Of a stretch of DNA of 64,000 nucleotides, positions 1 through 10,251 are shown piece by piece (the first letter of the stretch is position 1; every line of letters begins with the position of its first letter). This stretch comes from Kistimonas sp. bin40. Its GTDB lineage: Bacteria > Pseudomonadota > Gammaproteobacteria > Pseudomonadales > Endozoicomonadaceae. Under the pieces are notes generated by a model. The model was given only the letters and a program-made list of their open reading frames with translations, had not been told where the DNA came from and made no database searches. The stretch covers positions 1 to 64,000 of the forward strand of contig MPMQ01000005.1 of NCBI GenBank assembly GCA_002238585.1. The letters run 5' to 3'. A program made the translations under genes and the position numbers.

Positions 1-1
1 C

Positions 2-1375
2 GTCATTAAAAAGCACTGTCAGACAGCCAGGCTCCAACTCAAGCAAGCCCCCCTGTGGCTATCGAACCTGCAGGCAGCTCCAGACTGGCAGGGGCACGGC
101 GGCCGGGTGCTGTGTCAGACCAGGCCTGGCCCATGCAGACGTCTGAAATTCCTGCGCGCCGGTGAAAAGCTGGACGAATGGCTCGCCGAATATGCTGTGC
201 AAGATTTCGCCTTGCAGCATCAACGCCAACTGGGATTACGCAGTGAAATTCCCCAACCCCGGAATTACTGGCGGGTACCAGAAGCCATGCTGCCTGATCC
301 AGCTGCCAGGGGCATGCGCTCCAGGCTGGAAGTGCACAGCGACGCGTTCGGCAATCGTTGGTATCTGGCCTTCGAGTTTACAACCAGAGACCAGGACTAC
401 AGCCATCTGGCCTGGCAGAAGGACGCCAATGGCAGCTGTGCCCGGGCCGAAGAGGGCATGGCACGTACCTTTCATGACCTCGGCATATGGAGCAGCCTGG
501 GCGTCGTGCATATTTCGACAGCCAACCTGCTTCACAACTTCAAACAGAAGCGACCAGAAATAGTGCTACCGGCCCTTCTTGCGTTACCGCACCAACAGAT
601 ACGTGGCTATCCTGGCTCGCTGGGCCAATGGGATTCACAAGCCACCGACCAGTCAGACTGGGGGCTCTCCGGGCTGCGCGATATGGGAGATGTTGAGTTC
701 TACGGCACCATGCAAGACTTCCGGTCCTGGCATGAAACCGACTGGCAGTTTCCTTCCTTCGATCAGCGCGCGGCCTTTATGAACACACTGTGCTCCAATC
801 TGCTGGTCGGACTGCTGCACTACATGCGCCTGCACCGGGACGCACCGGACTGGTACTACAAAAACGATAATGGATGTTTGCGGCTGCAATGCTGGATTAA
901 CGACAATTTCACCAGCTTTATACAGGGGCTGCTGGGCGACGACACCCGACTGGAACAGTTGTTTCCAGGCCCGGCGTGCTACAGGCAATGGCTGGAGAAC
1001 ACCGCCCGGGAAATTCTTTACTGGAGTGCCCGCCAGAACCGCAAGGGAGAAGAATGCTTTGCCGTGCACCTGCGCGAATACGGACGGCCCTGCCCGTCTC
1101 TCTATCCTGAGCATCCAACAAAATACTTCACTTACCCCGAGGACTTTACCGATGAGCAAGGCCGGGATCACCTGGCATACAAGAGCAAGAAAATGCCGTT
1201 GTTCTCACTGGTGAGAGGCTTCTACCTGCTGGCCTATAAACTGGCAGACCGGCTGGAGGGACCGGACCCCATGCCATCGGACTCCATGCCATCGGCCCCC
1301 ATGCCATCGGACGCACAGCCCGACTCGCCCAGGCAAGGACCTCCTCCAGCTCCGATGCCTTGTGGCATCTTGTAA
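2..1375 (+). CDS. large unrecognised protein, upstream paralogue of a tandem pair (5' end outside window)
   Basis: The reading frame is open from the first bases, so the gene begins upstream; at least 457 residues are present. An internal ATG at 107 is not the true start, because homology with the next gene's C-terminal part continues above it (HCQT, then DWQ.HGGRVLC). From there to the end the two proteins agree at roughly three quarters of positions by eye, including the blocks CRRLKFLRAGEKLD, TTRDQDYSHLAWQKD, ATDQSDWG and LHYMRLHRDAPDW. No family is recognised. A lysine in LKF, a downstream glutamate and an HRD triplet faintly recall kinase-like folds, but their order and spacing do not confirm one. 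The C-terminus carries a short repeat (MPSD/MPSA, three units) absent from the paralogue. A secreted host-interaction protein is only an inference from size, duplication and neighbours. Confidence 0.75.
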   Translation, partial: VIKKHCQTARLQLKQAPLWLSNLQAAPDWQGHGGRVLCQTRPGPCRRLKFLRAGEKLDEWLAEYAVQDFALQHQRQLGLRSEIPQPRNYWRVPEAMLPDPAARGMRSRLEVHSDAFGNRWYLAFEFTTRDQDYSHLAWQKDANGSCARAEEGMARTFHDLGIWSSLGVVHISTANLLHNFKQKRPEIVLPALLALPHQQIRGYPGSLGQWDSQATDQSDWGLSGLRDMGDVEFYGTMQDFRSWHETDWQFPSFDQRAAFMNTLCSNLLVGLLHYMRLHRDAPDWYYKNDNGCLRLQCWINDNFTSFIQGLLGDDTRLEQLFPGPACYRQWLENTAREILYWSARQNRKGEECFAVHLREYGRPCPSLYPEHPTKYFTYPEDFTDEQGRDHLAYKSKKMPLFSLVRGFYLLAYKLADRLEGPDPMPSDSMPSAPMPSDAQPDSPRQGPPPAPMPCGIL

Positions 1376-1622
1376 TCACAGCCCTCTCTTGCAGGAGGGC
1401 GCTGTTGCGGTATGAGAGCCCGTGCCCGCAACGGCCCCGGCTCCCATGGCCCCCATGTGCCTGACTTTCCACATGACCCAACCAGGATGTCCGGCCTCCT
1501 CGTGCACACTATCGGCAGCCTGTTCGGGAACCTGGACGCGCTTTGCCTACTCCAATAAAGGAGATGCCATGACCGCATGCACAAGACAAAAGGACGTCAC
1601 CCAATCCGGACAAGGAGTCACC

Positions 1623-4481
1623 ATGAATTTCAGCTCTATATCTTCAAGACTGCATACACCAGGCTCATCCGAACCCGTGCCTGCTGAGCCTGCGGAAGCC
1701 AGGCAACACAGCTTCCGGCCTCTCTCCGCGACCGGATCACAACAAAGAAACATGGCCAGTCGTTCCATTGCCCTGCAGCCTCCGGCCGCCTTCATAGCCA
1801 GGCAGCAGTACAACGCGGCGGCCATGTCCTGCCTGTACCAAGCCAGGGAAATCAGCGACGCCAACTTGCTCCTGCATATGATTCGTGACGGAATCGATCC
1901 ATGCCTCCTTGATATCCCTGTGACCGCCTCCATGAAAGATGTGCGGGCCGCACTGGAACCGCTTCTGCCCGACTATCCGCTCTCAAGGCTATGGATGTCC
2001 TTGCCCGTAGAACAACGAGACGCCCTGTTTGACGAGTCTCTGAGCCGCCAGCTTTTGCAGACACACCCGCAATTTTTTGATGACCTGCCAGCTCGATCAC
2101 GCACTCCCGGGCTGATTGATGCCTATGTCAATGACAACAGGGAACAATCCAGTGCTATAGCCAGCGTGATATCCCTCCACCCCGAGTACCCAGTAACGCT
2201 TGAAATGAAAATACGGGCCCAGCCACATCTCATTGGCAAACTGCCCCCCCACGAGCGCACCGAGGAACTGAAAAGATTGGCTGTCGGCCTTTTTCCCGAA
2301 CGACTCTCTCTCTTCAAGGAAGACCCTGAACCGGGATACACCGCTCTTTGTATGGCAGCCTTGAACAAGCAAGGTGATGCGTTGCGGTACATCCCTGAGC
2401 ACCGCATTACTGAGGAACTGGTTATGTTGGCGCTGGAACATGACCCCGTCGCCGGTATAGCTGACATACCCGCGCACCTGCGTACAGACGCAGTCTGCAT
2501 AAAAGCTTTGGAGCGGGCACCGGCGCTCAACAACGCCAGCAAGGGAGACATCGCAAGATACTATCCGGAGGACTTTCTGCAATGCTGGCCTGAATTCATG
2601 GAGCATCGAAAGCGCTTTTATCACTGGTTGGCGGGCCTTCCCGAAGCCGAACGTACCGAAGAACTGTGCCTGGAGTTTGTGCAGCAATACCCGGATGCTC
2701 TGCACCTGATTCCTGCACAGATTCTGGACAAGCACCCTGAATGGCGATCGCCGAAAAGCATCCCCCCCAGTCTGGCAGATCACTACCAATACCTGCCGGT
2801 CAATCTGTTACCAGACAATAATCCGCAAGCTTGTAGAGAACAGTGCCAGGCGCACGGGCGATTCATGCATCTGGATAGAATCAGGCTACGCCCCGGCGTT
2901 CCTCCCTGGATGTGCCTGGCCGCCGGTCCCGATGTCCACACGCGCGGGCTACCACCGCATTTGATCGATCATCTGATGCGCCACGGCGGTCCGGACGGGC
3001 CAGCTGAACTCTGGGGAACCCGTCTTGAGCCTGTTTCCGCCGACGCCCTGACCTGCGCGGCCCAGGAATCGTGCATCCCCCTGCAGGCCGCCCAAGTGCC
3101 GATGCAGGTTCGTGAGCGCCTGCAGTTTTGTCAGCCTTTTGTGTTTCGCAACCAGCAACTGGGTTGGCACTTGCACAGCTTCATTCAACAGCACTGTCAG
3201 ACCTACGCTCCCGAGTTGGCTCACTCCCCCATGTGGTCATCAAACTTGCAGACCGCACAGGACTGGCAGGTGCATGGCGGCCGGGTGCTGTGTCACACCG
3301 GGCAAAGCCCGTGCCGACGCCTGAAATTCCTGCGCGCCGGGGAGAAGCTGGACAACTGGCTGCCCGAGTATGCCGTGCAGGAATTCGCCTTGCAGCACCA
3401 GCGCCAACTGGAGTTACGCAGTGAAATTCCCAGACCCCAGGCTTACTGGCGAGTGCCAGTGGCAATGCTGCCTGACCCGGTTGCCAAAGGTATGACCTCC
3501 AGACTGGAGGTACTCGGCAGCGAAGAGCCCGGCGGCGGCTGGTATCTGGCCTTCGAATTTACGACCAAAAACCAGGACTACAGTCATCTGGCCTGGCAGA
3601 AGGATGCCAGCGGGGACACCGCCCCGGCCGAAGAGGGCATGAAACGCACCTTTCATGACCTGGGCGTGTGGAGTAGCCTGGGGTGCCTGCACATTTCGAC
3701 GGCCCCCCTGTTTCACAACCTCCGGGATCGGCGCACGCAAGTAATACTGCCCGCGCTGCTGCAGTGGCAGAGGAATTCCTGCAACGGCTATCCCGGCAGT
3801 CTGAGCTGCTGGGATACTATAGCCACCGACCAGTCAGACTGGGGCATTACCGGGCTGCGCGATATTGGAGATGTCGAGCTCTACGGCTTGATGGAAGACT
3901 TCTTGTCATGGAGCGATACCGACTGGCAGTTGCCATCCTTCGCTGAACGCGGGGCTTTCATGAACACACTGTGCTCCAATCTGCTGGCCGGACTGCTGCA
4001 CTACATGCGCCTGCACCGGGACGCGCCGGACTGGCACTACCAAAACAAGGAGGGATGTTTGCGGCTGCAACGCTGGATTGACGAGCGCTTCACCAGTTTT
4101 ATACAGGGCTTGCTGGGTGATGACACCCGACTGGAACAGTTATTTCCGAGCCCGGCGTGCTACGCGCAATGGCTGGACAACACCGCCCGGGAGATTCTCT
4201 ACTGGAGTGCCCGCCAGAACCGCCCGGGGGAAGAATGCTTTGCCGTGCACCTGCGGGAAAACGGACGCCCCTGCCCGTCTCTCTACCCTGAGCATCCAAC
4301 GCTCTATTTCACGTACCCCAAAGACTTTACCGATGCGCAAGGCCGGGATCACCTGGCATGCAAGAGCAAGAAAATGCCGCTGTTCTCTCTGGTGAGAGGC
4401 TTCTACCTGCTGGCCTACAAGCTGGCAGACCGGCTGGAGGGTCCAGAGAGACAACTTGACCCGGGCAACGGCCCCGTGTAA
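1623..4481 (+). CDS. large unrecognised protein, downstream paralogue, with N-terminal helical repeats
   Basis: This 952-residue protein starts at ATG 1623, five bases after AAGGAG. Another ATG at 1569 also has a good ribosome site (AAAGGAG) and would add 18 residues. The first 80 or so residues are Ser/Pro-rich and look disordered. Residues about 180-400 contain degenerate helical repeats of the form 'L..IP...RTEELC..A....P', resembling DUF4116-type repeats in effectors of intracellular bacteria (by recollection, not searched). The C-terminal 410 residues match the preceding gene along their whole length. Both genes lie on the plus strand about 250 bases apart, so a tandem duplication is the simplest explanation. 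There is no signal peptide and no clear membrane segment. Molecular function unknown; an effector role is inference. Confidence 0.85.
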   Translation: MNFSSISSRLHTPGSSEPVPAEPAEARQHSFRPLSATGSQQRNMASRSIALQPPAAFIARQQYNAAAMSCLYQAREISDANLLLHMIRDGIDPCLLDIPVTASMKDVRAALEPLLPDYPLSRLWMSLPVEQRDALFDESLSRQLLQTHPQFFDDLPARSRTPGLIDAYVNDNREQSSAIASVISLHPEYPVTLEMKIRAQPHLIGKLPPHERTEELKRLAVGLFPERLSLFKEDPEPGYTALCMAALNKQGDALRYIPEHRITEELVMLALEHDPVAGIADIPAHLRTDAVCIKALERAPALNNASKGDIARYYPEDFLQCWPEFMEHRKRFYHWLAGLPEAERTEELCLEFVQQYPDALHLIPAQILDKHPEWRSPKSIPPSLADHYQYLPVNLLPDNNPQACREQCQAHGRFMHLDRIRLRPGVPPWMCLAAGPDVHTRGLPPHLIDHLMRHGGPDGPAELWGTRLEPVSADALTCAAQESCIPLQAAQVPMQVRERLQFCQPFVFRNQQLGWHLHSFIQQHCQTYAPELAHSPMWSSNLQTAQDWQVHGGRVLCHTGQSPCRRLKFLRAGEKLDNWLPEYAVQEFALQHQRQLELRSEIPRPQAYWRVPVAMLPDPVAKGMTSRLEVLGSEEPGGGWYLAFEFTTKNQDYSHLAWQKDASGDTAPAEEGMKRTFHDLGVWSSLGCLHISTAPLFHNLRDRRTQVILPALLQWQRNSCNGYPGSLSCWDTIATDQSDWGITGLRDIGDVELYGLMEDFLSWSDTDWQLPSFAERGAFMNTLCSNLLAGLLHYMRLHRDAPDWHYQNKEGCLRLQRWIDERFTSFIQGLLGDDTRLEQLFPSPACYAQWLDNTAREILYWSARQNRPGEECFAVHLRENGRPCPSLYPEHPTLYFTYPKDFTDAQGRDHLACKSKKMPLFSLVRGFYLLAYKLADRLEGPERQLDPGNGPV

Positions 4482-4848
4482 CGGCCCGCTTCCGGTAACA
4501 ACCCGTTTGGCCATTGGGAAAAAGTGATTGGCCGCCTGCCCGCCTCTATCCATTCCTGTTTGGCAGGCGGGCCTGTGCATAGACCTGCCGGAGCGTTTCA
4601 TCTTCACCACCCAACGTTGAAGGGCAGCTACAGCCCGTCAGGGCCGACCGGTCACGGCACGACGGTGTATATACAATTTCTGCTGACTGCCAGCCCGCCA
4701 TTTCAACGCGTCGCCTGGCGCCCCACACGCGACCGGGCCTGGTCTGTCATCATCGAGCAAATCCGGAATGCCAGTCGCTTGAAGGCGCTGAATGAATAAA
4801 CCCGGGTAGCAGGTCGTGTTAGCGCCGCTGTATCTCTGGCGGCTTTCT
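4482..4848. other. spacer between convergent genes, no gene seen
   Basis: About 370 bases lie between the stop of the large plus-strand paralogue and the stop of the minus-strand repeat protein. Short open frames here have no ribosome site and no family resemblance. No clear terminator with a T-run was found on either strand. Confidence 0.5.
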
Positions 4849-6567
4849 CTACCGTTTTTCCAGCAAGGGTGTCATTGACGCCCAGTCTCGCCGCAATGGT
4901 CTCTTTGGCGAGGAAGGGGGCTGGTCTGACCGCACTCGCGTCCCCGACAGCACCGCCAGCCGGGCAGAGTGGCTGTCCGTACCGGCCCCCTCCAGGTCAT
5001 CCGCGACATGCGGCCCTGGGCGTACAGGTCCATTACCCGGCCGTACTTTCTCCATCTTCTTTTTCACCGGCAACGCGCTGTCTTGCGTTGGCTCCGCGAA
5101 CGTTTTTTCACCGCCAATGGAGGAAGCTTCTGGCCCCTGTGTTCTTGTCTTCCGTGTTTTCTCAAACCTGGGCGCTCCTTGGTCGAGGATCTGCTGGAGT
5201 AAACGGCTCTCCCTGTTCACCTGTTGTTGCGGATCTGTTATCGATGGCCTCCTGCCCTCTCGCTCTACGACCGCTCTCCCTGCTGCACTGGTCGAATTCT
5301 GCTCATCTCGCATTCTGATATCTTCGCTCAACTGATACAGTTTCGACTGCAACCGGTTCCTGGGACCATAGGTGACGCCTGACGGCTCCCCTGTACTGGC
5401 TGACCAATCTTCAGCTGAGAGGGACGGTCTTTTGAGCGATGGAGACATCTCATTCAGCCTCGTGTTTTTCTCTTTCAGGTTCAGGCCCGTCCTTGCCGTG
5501 ACCGGAGGCCCTGGCATTCTTTCTGCCAACCGCTGCGGGCGTGGACCACACTCCCTGCTGCCCAGTCTTTGCGGCTCGGACAGCGACTCTCTCGTCCCCG
5601 CTTTAGCTACGATTGCGCTCCTCGTCTGGCTTGCCGCATCCTCCCTGTCTCGCATTCTGATATCTTCGCTCAACTGATACAGTTTCGACTGCAACCGGTT
5701 CCTGGGACCATAGGTGACGCCTGACGGCTCCCCCGCATCAGCTGATAACGCCGCCATTGAGGGAAGCTGCGTTAATGGGGAAGATTTTCCCAGGCTCAGA
5801 TTCTGCTCTTGCTGCCCTGTACCCGGCGTTGCCGCAAGGAGGCTGGGCATTCCTTGCTCTTGAGCCTTGAGACGCCGGGATTGACCGTCACTCTCCATCC
5901 AGCGCATGGCTTCCATAACAAGACGGGGCGACTTCAATCCCCCCACAAGTGGCGGAGGGGGCAGCAGCTTCTGCTCTTGCTGCCCTGTGCCCGGCGTTGC
6001 CGAAAGGGGACTGGGCATTCCTTGCTCTTGAGCCTTGTGACGCCGGGATTGACCGTCACTCGCCATCAGGCGCATGGCTTCCATAACAAGACGGGGCGAC
6101 TTCAATTCCTCCGCAGGTGGCCGGGGGGGCAGCAGCACGCCTGAATGAGAAGATGTACCCCTGTGCGATTTTTTCGCGTATTCACTCGCCCTGTCACGAT
6201 TTTCACGCTCAATCGAAGCCTGCCCATCGCCTTGGCTACCCCATTTGGGCCGCTGTTGTGGAGGCTGCAGCACCGGCAACCTGTGCAGCTCCGGGCCGCG
6301 CGTACCCGCTTGCTGCAGACTCGGGCCTGCAGACTCACCAGCCTTGCGGGCGACAGTGTGCATCAACGCGCTATCAACTCTCGGCCCCGGTGAAATCTGA
6401 ATGTCACGCCACAATCTCCATTCATGCCAGTCGCCCTTGTTCGCAACGGCACTCACTGCGTTCACCAGATCCAGCTTGTGACGCGCAGCCAAACTCCCTG
6501 TCGCCGGAGCGCAGCGCAGATTCCTCACATTCGCGAAGAACGCAGGCCTTAGTCTCATCAATTTCAT
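4849..6567 (-). CDS. proline-rich protein with two families of internal repeats, unknown function
   Basis: A 572-residue, very hydrophilic protein rich in Pro, Ser, Arg and Gln. It starts at ATG 6567 behind GAGG with four bases spacing. Two repeat families are visible. One occurs twice at residues about 145-200 and 203-256, each copy opening with a polyproline stretch (LLPPRPP / LLPPPPL) followed by LKSPRLVMEAMR and ending ATPGTGQQEQ. The other occurs twice at residues about 279-307 and 393-421 and contains GVTYGPRNRLQSKLYQLSED. The polyproline-plus-helix arrangement recalls proteins that bind host SH3, EVH1 or cytoskeletal partners, but no known family is recognised. There is no signal peptide or membrane segment. 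It converges with the large paralogous pair. An effector-like role is inference. Confidence 0.7.
   Translation of the reverse strand: MKLMRLRPAFFANVRNLRCAPATGSLAARHKLDLVNAVSAVANKGDWHEWRLWRDIQISPGPRVDSALMHTVARKAGESAGPSLQQAGTRGPELHRLPVLQPPQQRPKWGSQGDGQASIERENRDRASEYAKKSHRGTSSHSGVLLPPRPPAEELKSPRLVMEAMRLMASDGQSRRHKAQEQGMPSPLSATPGTGQQEQKLLPPPPLVGGLKSPRLVMEAMRWMESDGQSRRLKAQEQGMPSLLAATPGTGQQEQNLSLGKSSPLTQLPSMAALSADAGEPSGVTYGPRNRLQSKLYQLSEDIRMRDREDAASQTRSAIVAKAGTRESLSEPQRLGSRECGPRPQRLAERMPGPPVTARTGLNLKEKNTRLNEMSPSLKRPSLSAEDWSASTGEPSGVTYGPRNRLQSKLYQLSEDIRMRDEQNSTSAAGRAVVEREGRRPSITDPQQQVNRESRLLQQILDQGAPRFEKTRKTRTQGPEASSIGGEKTFAEPTQDSALPVKKKMEKVRPGNGPVRPGPHVADDLEGAGTDSHSARLAVLSGTRVRSDQPPSSPKRPLRRDWASMTPLLEKR
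5306..5390 (-). repeat. 85-bp direct repeat, copy 1 (inside the repeat protein gene)
   Basis: This stretch is identical base for base to 5648-5732, 342 bases away (114 codons, in frame). It encodes the segment containing RNRLQSKLYQLSED. Perfect identity at third codon positions points to recent duplication or gene conversion. Confidence 0.95.
5648..5732 (-). repeat. 85-bp direct repeat, copy 2
   Basis: Identical to 5306-5390 and in the same reading frame of the same gene; it encodes the first of the two RNRLQSKLYQLSED segments. Confidence 0.95.
5801..6136 (-). repeat. tandem pair of about 168-bp imperfect repeats
   Basis: Two adjacent units (about 5801-5968 and 5969-6136) share long identical runs, for example around the sequence encoding SPRLVMEAMR. 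The period of 168 bases equals 56 codons, so the reading frame is kept. The units differ by scattered substitutions, so this duplication looks older than the 85-bp repeat beside it. Confidence 0.9.
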
Positions 6568-7095
6568 ACAACCTCAACGAATAGCACAGCAGCGCAAGCG
6601 CGCGGCAGTACGCAAACAGGAGAGCATGGTCATTTAAATTACAGCCCTCGTGCCACTATATGCTTCAGAATATAAGGACCCAAAAGTGTAGAGCTCCTGA
6701 CTTCCAAAGAACTGATCCTGGTGCGCAGCTTCAGGAGTAGTCAGACGACATATTGAGAAAATCGGAACAAGACGCAATCCTGTCAGAGTGCTTGAATCCC
6801 CTGGGGCGCCCTGCCGGAAGTCACGGCAATCGCGAAAGACCACAAGCACGGCCGGGAGATACAAGCTGTTGCCCAGTGTCGTGCAAGGCATCAATTTCGG
6901 GGCTGTGTCCGAGTCGTGAGTGATGCTGATCAAGAAGTCGCCCGATAATGCTCTCAACCACCAGGTTTTATTACATCTCCCAGTGCGAGTACTCAGATCG
7001 TGGAATGCCTTATTCAAAGATCATCAGTCAGGAGCTGAGCGCGAACCAAGTGTTACAGCTACAGGGAGTGCAATGGGGAAAGAGGATTCATGACG
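6568..7095. other. spacer, no convincing gene
   Basis: This region lies between the start of the repeat protein and the terminator of the tRNA-Thr gene. A 127-codon minus-strand frame (6634-7017) has no ribosome site, no family resemblance and an unusual composition, so it is not called. Nothing else was recognised. Confidence 0.4.
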
Positions 7096-7125
7096 AAAAG
7101 GGGATCTGCTTTTTAGCACACCCCC
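7096..7125 (-). terminator. intrinsic terminator after tRNA-Thr
   Basis: On the minus strand an 11-bp stem with one mismatch (arms at 7115-7125 and 7100-7110) and an AAAA loop is followed by TTTT. It begins about 20 bases after the 3' end of the tRNA, as expected for a single-tRNA transcription unit. Confidence 0.75.
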
Positions 7126-7146
7126 TCGGTATTGCTCTTTTTTATC

Positions 7147-7222
<76 letters not shown>

Positions 7223-7232
7223 ACTGGTGACC

Positions 7233-7260
7233 ATCTTATGGATCCTGCTTCTTTTGTCAA
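7233..7260 (-). promoter_or_regulatory. sigma-70 promoter of tRNA-Thr
   Basis: On the minus strand TTGACA (7260-7255) and TAAGAT (7238-7233) are separated by 16 bases and lie just upstream of the tRNA 5' end, leaving 10 bases between the -10 box and the mature tRNA. Confidence 0.8.
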
Positions 7261-7606
7261 CACTATTTTTGTTTTTATACGTAAATTCTTGCAGCCCAGA
7301 CCTGCATCAACAACTATTGGCTATTAAAAATTTTACCGGAACACAAACTCACGACCTTCATCGTGCATCACAAACAGCAAACCCATTCCATGTCAGCGTT
7401 GGCCAAGTGGCGGCTTGGCAGAAAAGTGCGAACAGGCCATTCTCCGGGATGGCGAACAAGCTGTGAGGCCGGTTTGATCTGTGGCTGCCGGTTGTTTTTT
7501 TTGCTATTTTTCCGCGCGGCGGGCGTGACACGGTGATATTCCCCCGGCCGTAACACGCAGCGGGATTCGTTCCGCGTAAGTCGGGGTGCTATGTGGGGTT
7601 GCCGGT

Positions 7607-8068
7607 TTATCCGGACTGGGGGGCCCCACCGCCCGCCGCCCGCTCGGGTTCTTGCATGGCCTTCGTCCTCATGGCTTTTTCCCCTGTCTTGCTACTTCCT
7701 TGCCAGGCCGCGCCTGGCAGCATGGATAGACTGCTGGAGCCTGCATGGATAGCATCACCATACTCCATGCTGGCCTGAATATTCCGATAGTTCGCACCAC
7801 TACCTCTGGGGAATGACGGCACTGCTTTCTTCAGGTAGCCCTGCTGTTTCCCCGGTCGAGACTATTGCGCCAATAAAAGCCCTGTGCTGCGGCAGTAATG
7901 GTCGGACAAGTTATTGCCTTTTTCCTCTTGCAGCAAGACGGATTCCGGCACTTTGCATTCCGGGCTGGGTGCACTCCTGGTGGGCGCTTTACTGCTGTGC
8001 ATGTTTTTTCGCTCAGTACTCTTGTTGCAATGATTTTCCTCAGCGAAAAAACTACCGACCTCTTCCAC
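7607..8068 (-). pseudogene. possible broken gene interrupted by one amber codon
   Basis: A GTG at 8068 behind GGAG (8 bases) opens a hydrophilic 68-codon frame that stops at TAG (7862-7864). The same frame then continues without a stop for another 84 codons to 7607, with a similar Ser/Gly/Lys/Gln-rich composition. Read through, it would be a protein of about 150 residues resembling the low-complexity accessory proteins of this region in composition only. No family is recognised. It could equally be chance; the call rests on the ribosome site and on frame continuity. Confidence 0.3.
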
Positions 8069-8112
8069 AGCGGATACTCCGCAGATCCATTATCGTCAGG
8101 TTTGATATGCAC

Positions 8113-8943
8113 AAAGTGGCTCCCCTCCTGGCAAGCACCGCTCTGATTGGCTATGTGGGTAACTGTGCTGCTGTATCCAGAGCAGATGTCCCTGAAAAAT
8201 AAAAGATTCTACTCAAGGGTGGGAAAACGTCTGAGGAGACAGGCGTCTAATATCGTCTTGTCACGGATTCGACGCAGGAGTGGTGACAGCTGACATGGCG
8301 AACAGTTTCTGGAGCTGGATTGCAGCACAGAGGCTTGAAATTCTGCTCCAAAATGCGCCACCTACCGAACGTGAAAGGAGGCTTCAAAGGAGCCATAGAA
8401 TTCAATATCCGTGGACGGAAAAGAGAACTTGATGCGCGGCGGCGCTTCCCTGGCGCGCCGGTTACTCACTACGCATTCCTGGAATGCTGCTTCTGTAGCC
8501 GAGCTGGTCACGTCCCCAGAACACACAGAGGGCGAATCCGGTTCTCGTGTCGTGAGTTACGACGCAAAGGCCCGACTTCATCCCAGAAATTCCTGACGCC
8601 ATCCTGACGCAGCAGGCGCCTGACGTGACAAAACAGTCGCTCCAGCAGTTATATGACGCCTGTCCCTGAAGCTCCTGTTCCTGCGGAGCCTTGGGGCACA
8701 AAAGGCGTCTGAGCCCGCAAACACTATTCAGAACTTTTTGAATACCCGCGCTGAAGAAAGTTCCAGACCCTCCCTGCCCATGAACGTGCCCCTTGCGTGA
8801 TGAGCACGCAGGCCGCACTATTCTCGCCCAGGGAGGCACCCAGGCGTGGCAAGCCCCTTTAATACCGCTCTCTGTCTGCACATTTTTCCTTGTCTGTAAC
8901 AGAGGGAAATTCAGGTCCTTTTTTTGATGTACCGGAGGCTACT
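8113..8943. other. long spacer upstream of glyA, no gene seen
   Basis: No frame here combines a ribosome site, plausible composition and family resemblance. No tRNA, terminator or clear -35/-10 pair for glyA was identified with confidence. Confidence 0.4.
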
Positions 8944-10251
8944 GTGTTCGCAAGCTACCACGATATTGCCACCTACGACCCTGACCTTCATTCTGCCATG
9001 GCGGCAGAGGCTCAGCGTCAGGAGGAGCACGTTGAACTGATTGCTTCGGAAAATTACGCCAGTCCCCGGGTAATGGAAGCCCAAGGCAGTGTTTTAACCA
9101 ACAAGTATGCCGAGGGCTATCCGGGCAGGCGGTACTACGGGGGCTGCGCCCATGTCGACAAGGTGGAGGAACTGGCAAAAGAGCGAGCCTGTCGTCTTTT
9201 TGATGCCTGCTATGCCAACGTACAACCTCATTCCGGCTCTCAGGCCAATGCCGCCGTACTGATGGCACTGTGCAAACCCGGCGACACTGTATTGGGCATG
9301 CGTCTGGCGCATGGCGGTCACCTGACACACGGAGCCAACGTCAGCTTTTCCGGTCGCATCTACAACGCCGTACAGTACGGACTCAGCCCGGATACAGGTG
9401 AAATCGATTATGAAGAGGTTGAAACCCTGGCCCACCAACATCAGCCTCGTGTCATTATTGCCGGGTTTTCCGCTTATTCCCGCAAGGTTGACTGGGCCCG
9501 TTTTCGCCAGATTGCCGACGAGGTCGGTGCCCGCCTGCTCGTTGATATGGCTCATGTTGCAGGCTTGATAGCGGCAGGCGTTTATCCCAGTCCGCTGCCT
9601 TTTGCCCACGTGTGCACAACCACAACCCACAAGACACTGGCAGGTCCCAGAGGTGGCTTGATCCTGTCTGGCGAAAATGACCCCGCCTTGCACAAGAGCC
9701 TCGATTTTGCAGTCTTTCCTGAAAGTCAGGGGGGGCCCTTGTGTCACGTGATAGCAGCTAAAGCCGTGTGCTTCCTCGAAGCCATGGAAGACAGTTATCG
9801 TGCATACCAGGAACAGGTTCTCAATAACGCACGTGCACTGGCTGACACCCTGGCACAGCGCGGCCTTACCATCGTCTCCGGTGGAACAGATAACCACTTG
9901 CTGCTGGTTGACCTGACCGGAAAAGAGTTCTCCGGCGCCGATGCGGAACAAGCACTGGGCAAAGCCAATATCACGGTCAACAAGAACACAGTCCCCAATG
10001 ACCCTCGTTCTCCTTTTGTGACCAGCGGGCTGCGTTTGGGCTCTCCAGCCATAACACGCCGGGGATTCACGGAAAAAGACTGTGTGGCTCTGGGCGGCTG
10101 GATCGCTGACATACTCGACAGCATAGGAACTGACCAACATGGCCAGGTGGTGACAGATACTCAGGACAAGGTCGTTCACTTATGCAGGCAGCTCCCTGTT
10201 TACAAGCCCGCTTCGGCCAGGAGTCAGGATCCGTCAGGCGACTCTGCCTGA
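8944..10251 (+). CDS. glyA: serine hydroxymethyltransferase
   Basis: GlyA converts serine and tetrahydrofolate to glycine and 5,10-methylene-tetrahydrofolate, the main source of one-carbon units, in the cytosol with pyridoxal phosphate. The protein matches the family end to end: ELIASENY near residue 31, [23 protein letters not shown], the PLP lysine at about residue 230 in TTTTHKT, and the C-terminal [12 protein letters not shown] and [13 protein letters not shown] choose GTG 8944 as start because GGAGG lies five bases upstream; this gives 435 residues against 417 in E. coli, the surplus being a C-terminal tail. A longer in-frame start at 8890 would add an unconserved leader. It stands alone, without nrdR or rib genes beside it. 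Confidence 0.97.
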   Translation: MFASYHDIATYDPDLHSAMAAEAQRQEEHVELIASENYASPRVMEAQGSVLTNKYAEGYPGRRYYGGCAHVDKVEELAKERACRLFDACYANVQPHSGSQANAAVLMALCKPGDTVLGMRLAHGGHLTHGANVSFSGRIYNAVQYGLSPDTGEIDYEEVETLAHQHQPRVIIAGFSAYSRKVDWARFRQIADEVGARLLVDMAHVAGLIAAGVYPSPLPFAHVCTTTTHKTLAGPRGGLILSGENDPALHKSLDFAVFPESQGGPLCHVIAAKAVCFLEAMEDSYRAYQEQVLNNARALADTLAQRGLTIVSGGTDNHLLLVDLTGKEFSGADAEQALGKANITVNKNTVPNDPRSPFVTSGLRLGSPAITRRGFTEKDCVALGGWIADILDSIGTDQHGQVVTDTQDKVVHLCRQLPVYKPASARSQDPSGDSA

